64,000 nucleotides of DNA from an uncultured Alphaproteobacteria bacterium (lineage in GTDB: Bacteria; Pseudomonadota; Alphaproteobacteria; Caulobacterales; Parvularculaceae). The notes below the pieces were generated by a model. It searched no databases. It saw nothing but the letters and a program-made list of their open reading frames with translations, and had not been told where the DNA came from. Each line of letters opens with the position of its first letter. Position 1 is the stretch's first letter. A program made the position numbers and the translations under genes. This document shows, piece by piece, positions 56,659 to 64,000 of this stretch. The DNA is taken from NCBI GenBank assembly GCA_937895955.1, contig CALAZI010000200.1, positions 4,925 to 68,924 of the forward strand, given 5' to 3'.

Positions 56659-58829
56659 GGCCGTTTCTCCGTTCCTGCAAGTTCCTCGAAATAATCGGCG
56701 CCGCGCCCGCTATTGGCTTCGGAAATAACGTAGGCGCGTATCGCTTCCGACGTTTCCTCGTCGAGAATGGCGGCGAAATTCCCCATGCCGAGCGGCGCGC
56801 GCGCGCCTTCGCGCACGACGGCGTTCCAGAGTTCTGCGTCGCCGATCAGCGGCGAATAGCGCAGGTTCGGCACGATGCCTGACGACATGGCGCGATCGCC
56901 GTGACAGACGGTGCAATTCTCCGAATAGGCTTTAAAGCCTGCGGCGATGATTTCCGGAGACGCCTCAGAAGGAGGCGGTTCGGCGCGCGCCTGTTCCGGA
57001 ATTTCGACGGAAGGCAATTCGCTCTTCGCGCCAAGCTTGAATGTTAGAACGCGGCCGACTTTCGCTTCATTTCCCGTCGGCACGATGCCGCCGGCGATGA
57101 GCGCATAGGCGCCGCCCCATCCGGTCGCGACGGAGACAAATTGCTCGCCGTCTATTTCATAGGCAACCGGCGCGGCGACGACGCCCGTCTGCGTGAAGAA
57201 GCGCCAGAGACGCTTGCCGGTCGCCGCGTCATAGGCGGCGAAATGCGCGTCCGATGCGCCCTGAAAAACAAGACCGCCGGCGGTTGATAGAACGCCGCCG
57301 TTCCACGGACCGAAATGTTCGAACGACCAGCGCGGCTGCTGCTTCACCGGGTCCCAGGCGAGAAGCCGCCCCTGCAGCATCGCGCGGAGCGCTTTCGCCG
57401 TCGCCGTATCGTCGGGCAGCGCACCGAGCATGAAATCGGCGCCGGTGTTCCAGCCGCCTTTCTTTTCTTCAAACTCCGCGACATCACCGAAAGCGAACGG
57501 AATTTGCTGCGCCGGAATGTAAACGAGCCCTGTGTCGGGACTATAGGACATCGGGTGCCAGTTGTGCGCGCCCAAGGGTCCGGGAACCTGGAAGAACGGC
57601 GCCTTGCCGGGCCAGCGCGCATCCGGGTTTTCAATCGGACGGCCGGTTTCGATATCGACGCCGGACGCCCAGTTGACCGGAACGAAATTCTTCGCCGAGA
57701 GAAGCTCGCCCGTCGCGCGGTCGATGACGTAAAAGAATCCGTTCTTCGGCGCCTGCATCAAGACTTTGCGCGGCGCGCCGTTCAACTCAATGTCGGCGAG
57801 AATGATGTGCTGCGTCGCCGTGTAGTCCCATGTCTCGCCGGGCGTCGTCTGATAGTGCCAGACATATTCGCCCGTATCCGGCCGCAACGCGACGATGGAC
57901 GAAAGGAACAAGTTATCGCCGCCGCCGGGGCTTCTGATCCGCTGGTTCCAGGGCGATCCGTTTCCGACGCCGATATAGAGAAGGTCGAGATCCGGGTCAT
58001 ACGCCATCGAATCCCAGACCGTGCCGCCGCCGCCGAGTTTCCACCATTCGCCGTTCCACGTCGCGGCCGCCATTTCGAGCGCCGGATTTTCAAACCCCTC
58101 CGCCGGATTTCCGGGAACCGTGTAGAAGCGCCACGCCATCGCGCCGGTATCCGCCTCATAGGCGGAGATATAGCCGCGAACGCCGAACTCGGCGCCGCCA
58201 TTGCCGATCAGGACCTTGCCTTTGACGACGCGCGGCGCGCCGGTGATCGAATAGGGTTTCGATTTGTCGATCGTGTTGACATCCCAGAGCTTAGCGCCGG
58301 TCTTTGCGTTCAGCGCGATCAGCCGACCGTCGATCGTTCCGGTGAAAATCTTGCCGCCCCAGATCGCGACGCCGCGATTGACGATATCGCAGCACATGAC
58401 CGAGGCGCGGCTCTTGTCGACTTCGGGATCGAACGACCAGATCGGTGCGCCGGTCTTCGCGTTGAGCGCGTGAACGATGTTCCAGCTTCCCGTCACATAC
58501 ATGACGCCGTCATGAATGATCGGCGTCGCTTCGATGCCGCGCGACACGCCGAGATCGAACGTCCAGTCGAGGCCGAGATCGCCGATCGTTTCCGCGCTGA
58601 CCTGATCGAGCGGCGAATAGCGCTGTTCGGAATAGGTGCGGCCATGCGTCAGCCATTCGCCGGGGTTTTCATCGGCTGAGATGATCGCCGCAGAGTTGAC
58701 GACGGCGTTCGGCGCCGCGTTGAGAGCCTGCAGCGCCGCGTCGTCGACAGCCGGCGCCGACGGAGCGCCGCAGGCGCCGAGCGCGGCGAACGCCGAGGCG
58801 GCTAGAAAGCGTATGGAAAAAGCCCGCAC
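56655..58829 (-). CDS. PQQ-dependent quinohemoprotein alcohol dehydrogenase, lipoprotein
   Basis: A 724 aa periplasmic type II quinohemoprotein. The N-terminus has a lipobox (FAALGAC, Cys20). The eight-bladed PQQ propeller shows the vicinal disulfide C146-C147 (SVMCCD), the catalytic Asp335 in GETWDYTATQ, and tryptophan-docking repeats such as 'LNAKTGAKLWD'. The C-terminal cytochrome c domain has C639-T-V-C-H643. The residue two after Asp335 is Thr, not the Asp seen in lanthanide-dependent enzymes, which favours calcium. It oxidises alcohols or aldehydes and passes electrons via haem c; substrate unknown. No pqq biosynthesis genes are in view. Confidence 0.93.
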   Translation of the reverse strand: MRAFSIRFLAASAFAALGACGAPSAPAVDDAALQALNAAPNAVVNSAAIISADENPGEWLTHGRTYSEQRYSPLDQVSAETIGDLGLDWTFDLGVSRGIEATPIIHDGVMYVTGSWNIVHALNAKTGAPIWSFDPEVDKSRASVMCCDIVNRGVAIWGGKIFTGTIDGRLIALNAKTGAKLWDVNTIDKSKPYSITGAPRVVKGKVLIGNGGAEFGVRGYISAYEADTGAMAWRFYTVPGNPAEGFENPALEMAAATWNGEWWKLGGGGTVWDSMAYDPDLDLLYIGVGNGSPWNQRIRSPGGGDNLFLSSIVALRPDTGEYVWHYQTTPGETWDYTATQHIILADIELNGAPRKVLMQAPKNGFFYVIDRATGELLSAKNFVPVNWASGVDIETGRPIENPDARWPGKAPFFQVPGPLGAHNWHPMSYSPDTGLVYIPAQQIPFAFGDVAEFEEKKGGWNTGADFMLGALPDDTATAKALRAMLQGRLLAWDPVKQQPRWSFEHFGPWNGGVLSTAGGLVFQGASDAHFAAYDAATGKRLWRFFTQTGVVAAPVAYEIDGEQFVSVATGWGGAYALIAGGIVPTGNEAKVGRVLTFKLGAKSELPSVEIPEQARAEPPPSEASPEIIAAGFKAYSENCTVCHGDRAMSSGIVPNLRYSPLIGDAELWNAVVREGARAPLGMGNFAAILDEETSEAIRAYVISEANSGRGADYFEELAGTEKRP

Positions 58830-58908
58830 GGCGCACTCTCCCGAAATCCTGTCCCGGGTTCTTTTCGCGCATTTGGCGAAGAGGGTAAACTGCGCCCTGC
58901 AGCCGATC

Positions 58909-59478
58909 TCAGCCGTCGGCGAGCGCCATTTTCGCCGCCATGTCGGCGACGTCGTCGCGGCTGACGGCGCCGGAAGGTTTCAGCCAGGTATGCGTCCAGT
59001 TGAGCATGCCGAAGAACAGCATCGCCGTCGCTTTGAGACGCGCTTTTCCGACGCCGGGGCGCGCATCGGCGATCAGACCTTCGACATGGGCGATCAGCCG
59101 CCGTTCCTTGGCGACGATTTCGTCGCGTTCCGCCTTCGGCAGGTTCGCGAGTTCGTAGAGAAGGACTTTCTGTTTCGCCGCCGCTCCGGCGTAGAGTCTC
59201 AAAAGGCGACGCGCGAAGGCGCCGAGCGAATCGGGCGCGGCGCTTTTGGCGTCATCGACCGCCGTCAGAAGATCGTCCATGTGACCTTTCATGACCGCGT
59301 AAAGGATCGCCTCTTTCGACGGGTAGTAATGATAAAAGAGCGATTTCGACATGTCGCAGGCGTAAGCGAGATCGGCGAGCGAGGCGCCGGCGAAGCCTTT
59401 CTCGGCGAAGAGCTTCGCCGCCTCATCGACGATCGCGTCGCGTTTTTCTTCGTAATCGGGCGCCTGCTTGCGGGCCAT
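58909..59478 (-). CDS. TetR/AcrR family regulator
   Basis: A 189 aa TetR-type repressor. The N-terminal helix-turn-helix spans 'IVDEAAKLFAEKGFAGASLA' and 'LAYACDMSKSLFYHYYPSKE' (S.s.lFYhYy.sKe). The remaining about 130 residues are an all-helical ligand domain without specific signatures. The position next to paaZ, paaG, paaI suggests a PaaR-like regulator of phenylacetate catabolism that responds to phenylacetyl-CoA; this is inference from context. Upstream lies the palindromic repeat pair. Confidence 0.88.
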   Translation of the reverse strand: MARKQAPDYEEKRDAIVDEAAKLFAEKGFAGASLADLAYACDMSKSLFYHYYPSKEAILYAVMKGHMDDLLTAVDDAKSAAPDSLGAFARRLLRLYAGAAAKQKVLLYELANLPKAERDEIVAKERRLIAHVEGLIADARPGVGKARLKATAMLFFGMLNWTHTWLKPSGAVSRDDVADMAAKMALADG

Positions 59479-59492
59479 GATAATTAATTTCG

Positions 59493-59560
59493 CTCACCCC
59501 GGCGAAAGCCGGGGTCCATTATCAAGCTGTCACTGGATCCCGGCTTTCGCCGGGATGAGC
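59493..59560. repeat. Inverted pair of palindromic repeats, CCCCGGC-GAAA-GCCGGGG type
   Basis: Unit one has arms CCCCGGC/GCCGGGG with a GAAA loop (59497-59514); unit two has ATCCCGGC/GCCGGGAT with TTTC, the same loop on the other strand (59537-59556). The two units are inverted copies of each other, 22 bases apart, in the paaZ-tetR gap. The form resembles extragenic palindromes common in alphaproteobacteria. Confidence 0.85.
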
Positions 59561-59580
59561 GGATGTTCATCATCTCGATT

Positions 59581-61611
59581 CTAAATCGCATTCATCGTCA
59601 GCAATTCATAAGTCGCGACCGCTTCGTCATTCTGGTTCGTGACGAGCACGTCCCATTTGACTTCGCCATACTCGTCATTGCGCTTCTTTTTCGATTTCGC
59701 CGTCAGGCGCACCTTGATCGCATCGCCCGCCGAGACCGGCGTTAAAAAGCGCAATTCGTCGAGGCCGTAATTGGCGAGAACGGGGCCGGGCGCCGGATCG
59801 ACGAACAGGCCGGCCGCGAAAGAAAGAATGAGATAACCATGCGCGACGCGGCCCGGGAAGAACGGGTTCGCTTTCGCCGCCGCTTCATCCATATGAGCGT
59901 AAAACGTGTCGCCGGTGAAATGCGCGAAATGTTCAATGTCTTCCATCGAGATCGTGCGCGCTTTCGTTTCGATCGTCTTGCCGATTTCAAGCTCGGAGAA
60001 ACGATAGCGGAAGGGATGCGGCGGCTTCGCTTCAATCGCCGCGCCCTTCACCCATGAGCCGGCGACGGCGCGCAAGGTCTCGGGCGATCCCTGAACGGCG
60101 GTTCGCTGCATGTAATGCCTGACGCCGCGCATGCCGCCCATTTCCTCACCGCCGCCCGCGCGGCCCGGTCCGCCATGGACGAGCACGGGGAGGGGGCTTC
60201 CGTGCCCCGTCGATTCTTTTGCGCAATCGCGATTGATGACGCAGACGCGGCCATGGAAGGAGCCGGCGCCGATAACCACTTCGCGCGCGATTTCCGGATC
60301 ATAGGTGAAGAGCGACATGACGAGCGATCCGCCGCCGCGATTGAGAAGTGTGATGGCGTCGTCGAGCGACCGGTACGGCATCAATGTCGAAACGGGGCCG
60401 AAGGCTTCGACTTCATGAACCGCTTTCGCCCGCCACGGATCATCGCATCTGAGCAGCATCGGCGACACGAAAGCGCCGGTGACGGCGTCCGCGCCGATCA
60501 CCGCGCCGAACGGGCCGTCGCCGAAAACGACCTTCGTTTCCTCTTTCAGTTCGCCGACCTTCGCTTTCACGTCCTCGCGCTGCGACAGGGAAACGAGCGC
60601 GCCCATCCTGACTTTTTCGTTCGCCGGATCGCCGATCGTCGTCTTGGCGAGCGCATCCGCGATCGCTTTCGCGGCGGCGTCCATCATCGGCTCTGGAACG
60701 AGCGCACGGCGGATGGCGGTGCATTTCTGCCCGGCTTTCACCGTCATTTCGCGCACGACTTCCTTCACGAAGAGCGCGAATTCAGGGCTCTCTTCCGTCG
60801 CATCAGGCGCGAGCATGGATGCGTTGAGACTGTCCTGCTCGGAGACGAAACGCACGCTTTCGCGGATGATGACGGGATGGCTTTTCAGTTTCGCCGCCGT
60901 CGCCGCCGAGCCGGTGAAGGAGACGACGTCCTGGCCGGTCAGATGATCGAAGAGATCGCCGGTCGACCCGATGATGAGCTGCGCGGCGCCGTCGGGAAGC
61001 TTGCCTGTCTCGATCATGACGCGGAATGCGGCCTCGGCGAGATAGGCGGTCGCGGTCGCGGGCTTCACGATCGCCGGAACGCCGGCGATCAGCGACACGC
61101 AAAGTTTTTCCATCATGCCCCAGACGGGAAAGTTGAAGGCGTTGATGTGCAGCGCGAGACCTTTCAGCGGCGTATAGACATGTTGCGCGAGGAACGTGCC
61201 TTCGCGGCTGATCTGTTCAACGCCGCCGTCGGCGAGGACGTAACCGTCGGGGAGTTCGCGCTTGGCTTTCGACGCCATTGAAAAGAATGTGCCGGCGCCG
61301 CCTTCAATATCGATCCAGCCGTCCTTTCGCGTCGCGCCGGTATGGAAGTTGAGCTGGTAAAGCTCTTCTTTCTTTTCCATCACCGCCTGCGCCAGCGCTT
61401 TGACGATGGCGGCGCGTTCGTGAAAGGTGAGCTTGCGCAGATTCGCGCCGCCGACATCGCGCGCGTGTTCCGCCATCTTTTTGAAATCGAGCCCGCCCGA
61501 TCCGCCGCGCGCGACGACCTCGCCTGTCACGGCGGAAGGAATGTCGGCGAGCGCGCCTTTCCCTTCCGTCCATTTTCCGAGCGCGTAGTTTTTGAGGGTG
61601 ATGACGGTCAT
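59581..61611 (-). CDS. paaZ: Bifunctional aldehyde dehydrogenase/enoyl-CoA hydratase PaaZ
   Basis: The ring-opening enzyme of the phenylacetyl-CoA pathway: the hydratase domain hydrolyses oxepin-CoA and the dehydrogenase domain oxidises the resulting aldehyde. The 676 aa protein has an ALDH domain at 1-520 (catalytic Cys in 'KAGQKCTAIRRALVP', 'INAFNFPVWGMMEKL', 'ASVSFTGS'-equivalent 'VVSFTGSAATAAKLKSHP', and 'HGGPGRAGGGEEMGGMRGV'), then a MaoC-type hydratase domain at about 535-676 ('DIEHFAHFTGDTFYAHMDEA', Asp/His pair). AAGGAG precedes the ATG. Flanked by palindromic repeats on both sides. Confidence 0.96.
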   Translation of the reverse strand: MTVITLKNYALGKWTEGKGALADIPSAVTGEVVARGGSGGLDFKKMAEHARDVGGANLRKLTFHERAAIVKALAQAVMEKKEELYQLNFHTGATRKDGWIDIEGGAGTFFSMASKAKRELPDGYVLADGGVEQISREGTFLAQHVYTPLKGLALHINAFNFPVWGMMEKLCVSLIAGVPAIVKPATATAYLAEAAFRVMIETGKLPDGAAQLIIGSTGDLFDHLTGQDVVSFTGSAATAAKLKSHPVIIRESVRFVSEQDSLNASMLAPDATEESPEFALFVKEVVREMTVKAGQKCTAIRRALVPEPMMDAAAKAIADALAKTTIGDPANEKVRMGALVSLSQREDVKAKVGELKEETKVVFGDGPFGAVIGADAVTGAFVSPMLLRCDDPWRAKAVHEVEAFGPVSTLMPYRSLDDAITLLNRGGGSLVMSLFTYDPEIAREVVIGAGSFHGRVCVINRDCAKESTGHGSPLPVLVHGGPGRAGGGEEMGGMRGVRHYMQRTAVQGSPETLRAVAGSWVKGAAIEAKPPHPFRYRFSELEIGKTIETKARTISMEDIEHFAHFTGDTFYAHMDEAAAKANPFFPGRVAHGYLILSFAAGLFVDPAPGPVLANYGLDELRFLTPVSAGDAIKVRLTAKSKKKRNDEYGEVKWDVLVTNQNDEAVATYELLTMNAI

Positions 61612-61638
61612 TTTGCGGCTCCTTGCCGTTCAGGCGTC

Positions 61639-61685
61639 ATCCCGGATGCGGCGCAGCGCGTAGCGGTGCGCTGCTGATCCGGGAT
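61639..61685. repeat. Palindromic repeat element A in the paaZ-paaG gap
   Basis: Outer arms ATCCCGGAT/ATCCGGGAT (61639-61647, 61677-61685) and inner arms GCAGCGC/GCGCTGC (61653-61659, 61668-61674) form a nested hairpin. It starts with the GTCATCCCG edge shared by element B and the 59.5 kb repeat. Confidence 0.8.
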
Positions 61686-61705
61686 CCAATTGAATGTTGT
61701 GCGAG

Positions 61706-61752
61706 ATCCCGCATCTGCGCAGCAGCATTCCATGCTGCAGCGCGCGCGGGAT
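61706..61752. repeat. Palindromic repeat element B in the paaZ-paaG gap
   Basis: Outer arms ATCCCGC/GCGGGAT and inner arms GCAGCAT/ATGCTGC with a three-base loop (TCC). It lies 20 bases from element A with the same overall plan (ATCCCG edge, GCAGC inner stem), ending in GGGATGAC, so A and B look like one mobile-type repeat family. Confidence 0.8.
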
Positions 61753-61775
61753 GACGGTGAAAGGCGCATAAGCCT

Positions 61776-62570
61776 TCACCGCCCCTTGAATGACGGCTTG
61801 CGCTTGTTGAGGAAGGCGTCGACGCCTTCGCGATAATCGTCAGAGCGGCCAAGCTCGCGCATCCTGTCGCGCTCAAGGTCGAGCTGTTCATCGAGCGGCC
61901 GCGTGAAAGCGGTGCGGATGAGTTTTTTCGTTTCGGCGAGGCCGCGCGTCGGCGCGGCGGCGAATTTCAAAACAAGCGCGTTCGCCTCTTCGGCGAGCTT
62001 GTCATCGTCGACGCATTTCCAGATGAGCCCCCAGTCGGCGGCGGTCTCTGCGGGCAGCGGCTCGCCGGTGAGCGCAAGGCCGAGCGCGCGCGCTTGTCCG
62101 GCAAGGCGCGGCAGCGCCCATGAACTTCCCGAATCCGGCACGAGACCGATATTGGCGAAGGACATGATGAATTTCGCCGACTTCGCGGCGAGGCAAATAT
62201 CGGCGGCGAAAGCGAGCGAAGCGCCGGCGCCGGCGGCGACGCCGTTCACCGCGGCGACGACCGGCATCGGCAACGACGTCAGTCGGCGGATTAAAGGATT
62301 ATAACGCTTTTCAACCGACTCGCCGAGATCGGGCGCTTCTCCCCCCGGCGCAACCGCGCGGTCATTCAAATCCTGCCCGGCGCAGAACCCGCGTCCGGCG
62401 CCGGTGATCAGCAGGGTACGGACGGATTTGTCGGCCTCGATCGCGTCAAGCGCCGCGGCGATTTCGCCATGCATCTCTACCGTGAAGGAATTCAGGCGGT
62501 CGGGGCGGTTCAGCGTCAGGCGCGCCGCGCCCTTTTCAATCGAAAACTCAATCGTTTTGAACGCCATCAT
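61776..62570 (-). CDS. paaG: 2-(1,2-epoxy-1,2-dihydrophenyl)acetyl-CoA isomerase-like enoyl-CoA hydratase PaaG
   Basis: A 264 aa crotonase-fold enzyme that isomerises the ring-epoxide to oxepin-CoA in phenylacetate degradation. Crotonase features: 'LTLNRPDRLNSFTVEMHGEI', 'LLITGAGRGFCAGQDLNDRA' (first oxyanion loop, with the acidic QDL), 'VVAAVNGVAAGAGASLAFAA' (second oxyanion loop) and 'ANIGLVPDSGSSWALPRLAG' (Asp in place of the hydratase Glu, as in PaaG). Length fits. Divergent from paaI with a candidate operator between them; same strand as paaZ. Confidence 0.93.
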   Translation of the reverse strand: MMAFKTIEFSIEKGAARLTLNRPDRLNSFTVEMHGEIAAALDAIEADKSVRTLLITGAGRGFCAGQDLNDRAVAPGGEAPDLGESVEKRYNPLIRRLTSLPMPVVAAVNGVAAGAGASLAFAADICLAAKSAKFIMSFANIGLVPDSGSSWALPRLAGQARALGLALTGEPLPAETAADWGLIWKCVDDDKLAEEANALVLKFAAAPTRGLAETKKLIRTAFTRPLDEQLDLERDRMRELGRSDDYREGVDAFLNKRKPSFKGR

Positions 62571-62606
62571 CGCCTCGCGATTGCCATGAGGGCCGGAGTC
62601 TTATAA

Positions 62607-62626
62607 TTGAACGCTTGGTCGGTCAA
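62607..62626. promoter_or_regulatory. Candidate TetR-type operator in the paaG/paaI divergent promoter
   Basis: An inverted repeat TTGA-x-CG-N6-CG-x-TCAA, followed by a second GACCG (62632-62636) facing CGGTC (62620-62624). It lies midway between the divergent starts of paaG and paaI. The site type and position suit a PaaR-like TetR repressor; assignment is inference. Confidence 0.45.
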
Positions 62627-62654
62627 TTATCGACCGCGCAAACACGGGATTTCG

Positions 62655-63089
62655 ATGGCTGATACGAAACAGGACGCGCTGGCGCGCCGGATCGCGGAAT
62701 ATCTTCATTCGACCGAAGGCGTCACGAAGACGTTCGGCCTTGTCATGGAGGACGCCGGCTTCGGCTGGGCGAAATGTTCGATGGTCGTCAAGGAGAATAT
62801 GACCAACGGCCACAAGGTCTGCCATGGCGGCGTTCTCTTTTCCCTCGCCGACAACGCCTTCGCCTGGGCCTGCAATTCGCGCAATGTCATCGCCTTCGCG
62901 CAATCGGCGTCGATCAATTTCATTTCGCCGGCCAAGATCGGCGAGAAGGTGACGGCCCATGCGCGCGAGGAAGCGAATGAGGGCCGCACCGGCGTCTATA
63001 ATGTGACGATCACCGCCGAAGACGGCCGTACAATCGCCGTCTTTCAGGGACTGTCGCGGACAGCCGGCGGGCATGTGGTGGAGGAATGA
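62655..63089 (+). CDS. paaI: PaaI hotdog-fold thioesterase
   Basis: A 144 aa hotdog thioesterase that releases stalled acyl-CoA intermediates of the phenylacetate pathway. It has the PaaI signature 'TNGHKVCHGGVLFSLADNAF' (N-g-h...HGG-x-x-F-x-L-A-D; the Asp/Asn catalytic site) and the following strands 'ASINFISPAKIGEKVTAHA'. ATG 62655 is chosen over an in-frame start at 62607 that would lie in the operator. Its stop is followed immediately by the thiolase ATG. Confidence 0.94.
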   Translation: MADTKQDALARRIAEYLHSTEGVTKTFGLVMEDAGFGWAKCSMVVKENMTNGHKVCHGGVLFSLADNAFAWACNSRNVIAFAQSASINFISPAKIGEKVTAHAREEANEGRTGVYNVTITAEDGRTIAVFQGLSRTAGGHVVEE

Positions 63090-64000
63090 ATGACTGACGC
63101 CTATCTCTGCGACGCCGTCAGAACGCCGATCGGGCGCTATGCGGGATCGCTTTCCTCCGTCAGGACCGACGATCTCGCCGCGATCCCAGTGCGCGCGCTG
63201 AAAGAGCGCAACGCAAACGTCGATTGGGACGCGCTCGACGACATCATCATGGGCTGCGCCAATCAGGCGGGCGAGGATAACCGGAACGTCGCGCGCATGG
63301 CCGCATTGCTCGCCGGTCTCGGCGAAAAGGCGCCCGGAACGACGGTCAATCGCCTCTGCGGATCGGGCATGGACGCGGTGACGATCGCCGCGCGCGCCAT
63401 CAAGGCGGGCGAGGCGGATTTGATCATCGCCGGCGGCGTTGAATCGATGAGCCGTGCGCCCTTCGTCATGGGCAAGGCGACAGAGGCCTTTTCGCGCAAC
63501 GCTGAAATCTTCGACACGACGATCGGCTGGCGTTTCGTCAATCCGGTTCTGAAGGCGCAATACGGGATCGATTCGATGCCGGAGACGGCGGAGAACGTCG
63601 CCGCCGATTTCAATGTCACCCGCGCGGATCAGGACGCTTTCGCCTTTCGCTCGCAAATGCGCGCGGCGGCGGCGCAAAAAAATGGGCGACTCGCAGCTGA
63701 GATCGTTCCCGTTTCCATCCCGCAGCGAAAGGGCGATCCGAAGATTGTCGACAAGGACGAGCATCCGCGCGAGACGACCCTGGAGGTTCTCTCGGGGCTC
63801 AAACCCTTCGTCAAAAAAGACGGCGTCATCACCGCGGGCAACGCCTCGGGCGTCAATGACGGCGCGGCGGCGATGATCGTCGCATCCGAAGCGGCGGTGA
63901 AAAAATACGGGCTCAACCCGCGCGCGCGGTTCATCGCCGGCGCCGTCGTCGGCGTGCCGCCGCGCATCATGGGGATCGGCCCGGCGCCGGCGTCGAAAGC
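63090..64000 (+). CDS. paaJ: 3-oxoadipyl-CoA/acetyl-CoA acyltransferase (PaaJ/PcaF-type), cut by right edge
   Basis: The first 303 codons of a thiolase of the beta-ketoadipyl-CoA type, which performs the last thiolytic steps of phenylacetate (and beta-ketoadipate) breakdown. It shows 'LCDAVRTPIGRYAGSLSSVR', the nucleophilic Cys in 'VNRLCGSGMDAVTIAAR', 'IAGGVESMSRAPFVMGKA' and 'ITAGNASGVNDGAAAMIVAS'. The stretch 'DTTIGWRFVNP' is typical of PaaJ/PcaF. GGAGG precedes the ATG, which directly follows the paaI stop. The His and second Cys motifs lie beyond the window. Confidence 0.92.
   Translation, partial: MTDAYLCDAVRTPIGRYAGSLSSVRTDDLAAIPVRALKERNANVDWDALDDIIMGCANQAGEDNRNVARMAALLAGLGEKAPGTTVNRLCGSGMDAVTIAARAIKAGEADLIIAGGVESMSRAPFVMGKATEAFSRNAEIFDTTIGWRFVNPVLKAQYGIDSMPETAENVAADFNVTRADQDAFAFRSQMRAAAAQKNGRLAAEIVPVSIPQRKGDPKIVDKDEHPRETTLEVLSGLKPFVKKDGVITAGNASGVNDGAAAMIVASEAAVKKYGLNPRARFIAGAVVGVPPRIMGIGPAPASK

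Noticed and set aside
57315..58679. A 454-codon plus-strand ORF inside the PQQ dehydrogenase
   Set aside because: Antisense shadow; the minus strand has full PQQ-propeller motifs.
59493..61752. Possible CRISPR array or insertion-sequence ends
   Set aside because: The repeats are palindromes of different lengths without regular spacers, target-site duplications or a transposase gene.

Overview
The window is GC-rich chromosomal DNA from an alphaproteobacterium. The evidence is an exact GAAC-N7-GTAC SOS box in front of recA, the eukaryote-like (about 403 aa) NADP isocitrate dehydrogenase, an MlaA/MlaC pair, a VPLPA/PEP-CTERM-type C-terminal sorting signal, and many secreted lipoprotein peptidases. 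That mix resembles Caulobacterales/Hyphomonadales/Parvularculales, but I cannot place it lower than class with confidence. I see no rRNA, tRNA, prophage, insertion sequence or CRISPR array. Long antisense ORFs are frequent and are coding shadows of the GC-rich genes.

Layout. 0-13 kb: an AsmA-family protein cut by the left edge, a LysE exporter, a YbjN protein, SOS-controlled recA, a VOC protein, alaS with a DUF454 membrane protein, a class A beta-lactamase divergent from an esterase with a BlaI-operator-like palindrome between them, a DUF2807 protein, a cupin, and icd. 13-24 kb: trmJ, a run of exported peptide or N-acyl-amino-acid hydrolases (D-aminoacylase-like, DUF885, M1) with a queuosine-precursor transporter, an exosortase-type substrate, rpsD, mlaC and mlaA. 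23.4-28 kb: an ArsR-methyltransferase fusion regulator with a palindromic operator, metF and a MetH that lacks the homocysteine domain. 28-37 kb: a TerB-DnaJ protein, a small membrane protein, an EamA transporter that probably starts at CTG, an AmpD/AmiD-type amidase, and gltD-gltB.

37-43.3 kb: a SAM-I riboswitch with a plausible translational expression platform heads metX-metB-hom, followed without a real gap by proB-proA. 43.4-54.4 kb: a leader peptide with ten consecutive Leu/Val/Ile codons and a complete 1:2, 2:3, 3:4 attenuator precede a nine-gene ilvD-ilvC-ilvB-ilvH-leuA-ilvE-leuC-leuD-leuB supercluster covering every step from pyruvate to valine and leucine. 54.4-64 kb: a lipoprotein, a translationally coupled TPP-enzyme and PQQ quinohemoprotein dehydrogenase pair, then a phenylacetate-degradation cluster (TetR, paaZ, paaG, paaI, thiolase cut by the right edge) with palindromic intergenic repeats.

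The strongest regulatory stories are the ilv attenuator and the two separate methionine controls: an ArsR-type operator for remethylation (metF-metH) and an RNA switch for de novo synthesis (metX-metB-hom).
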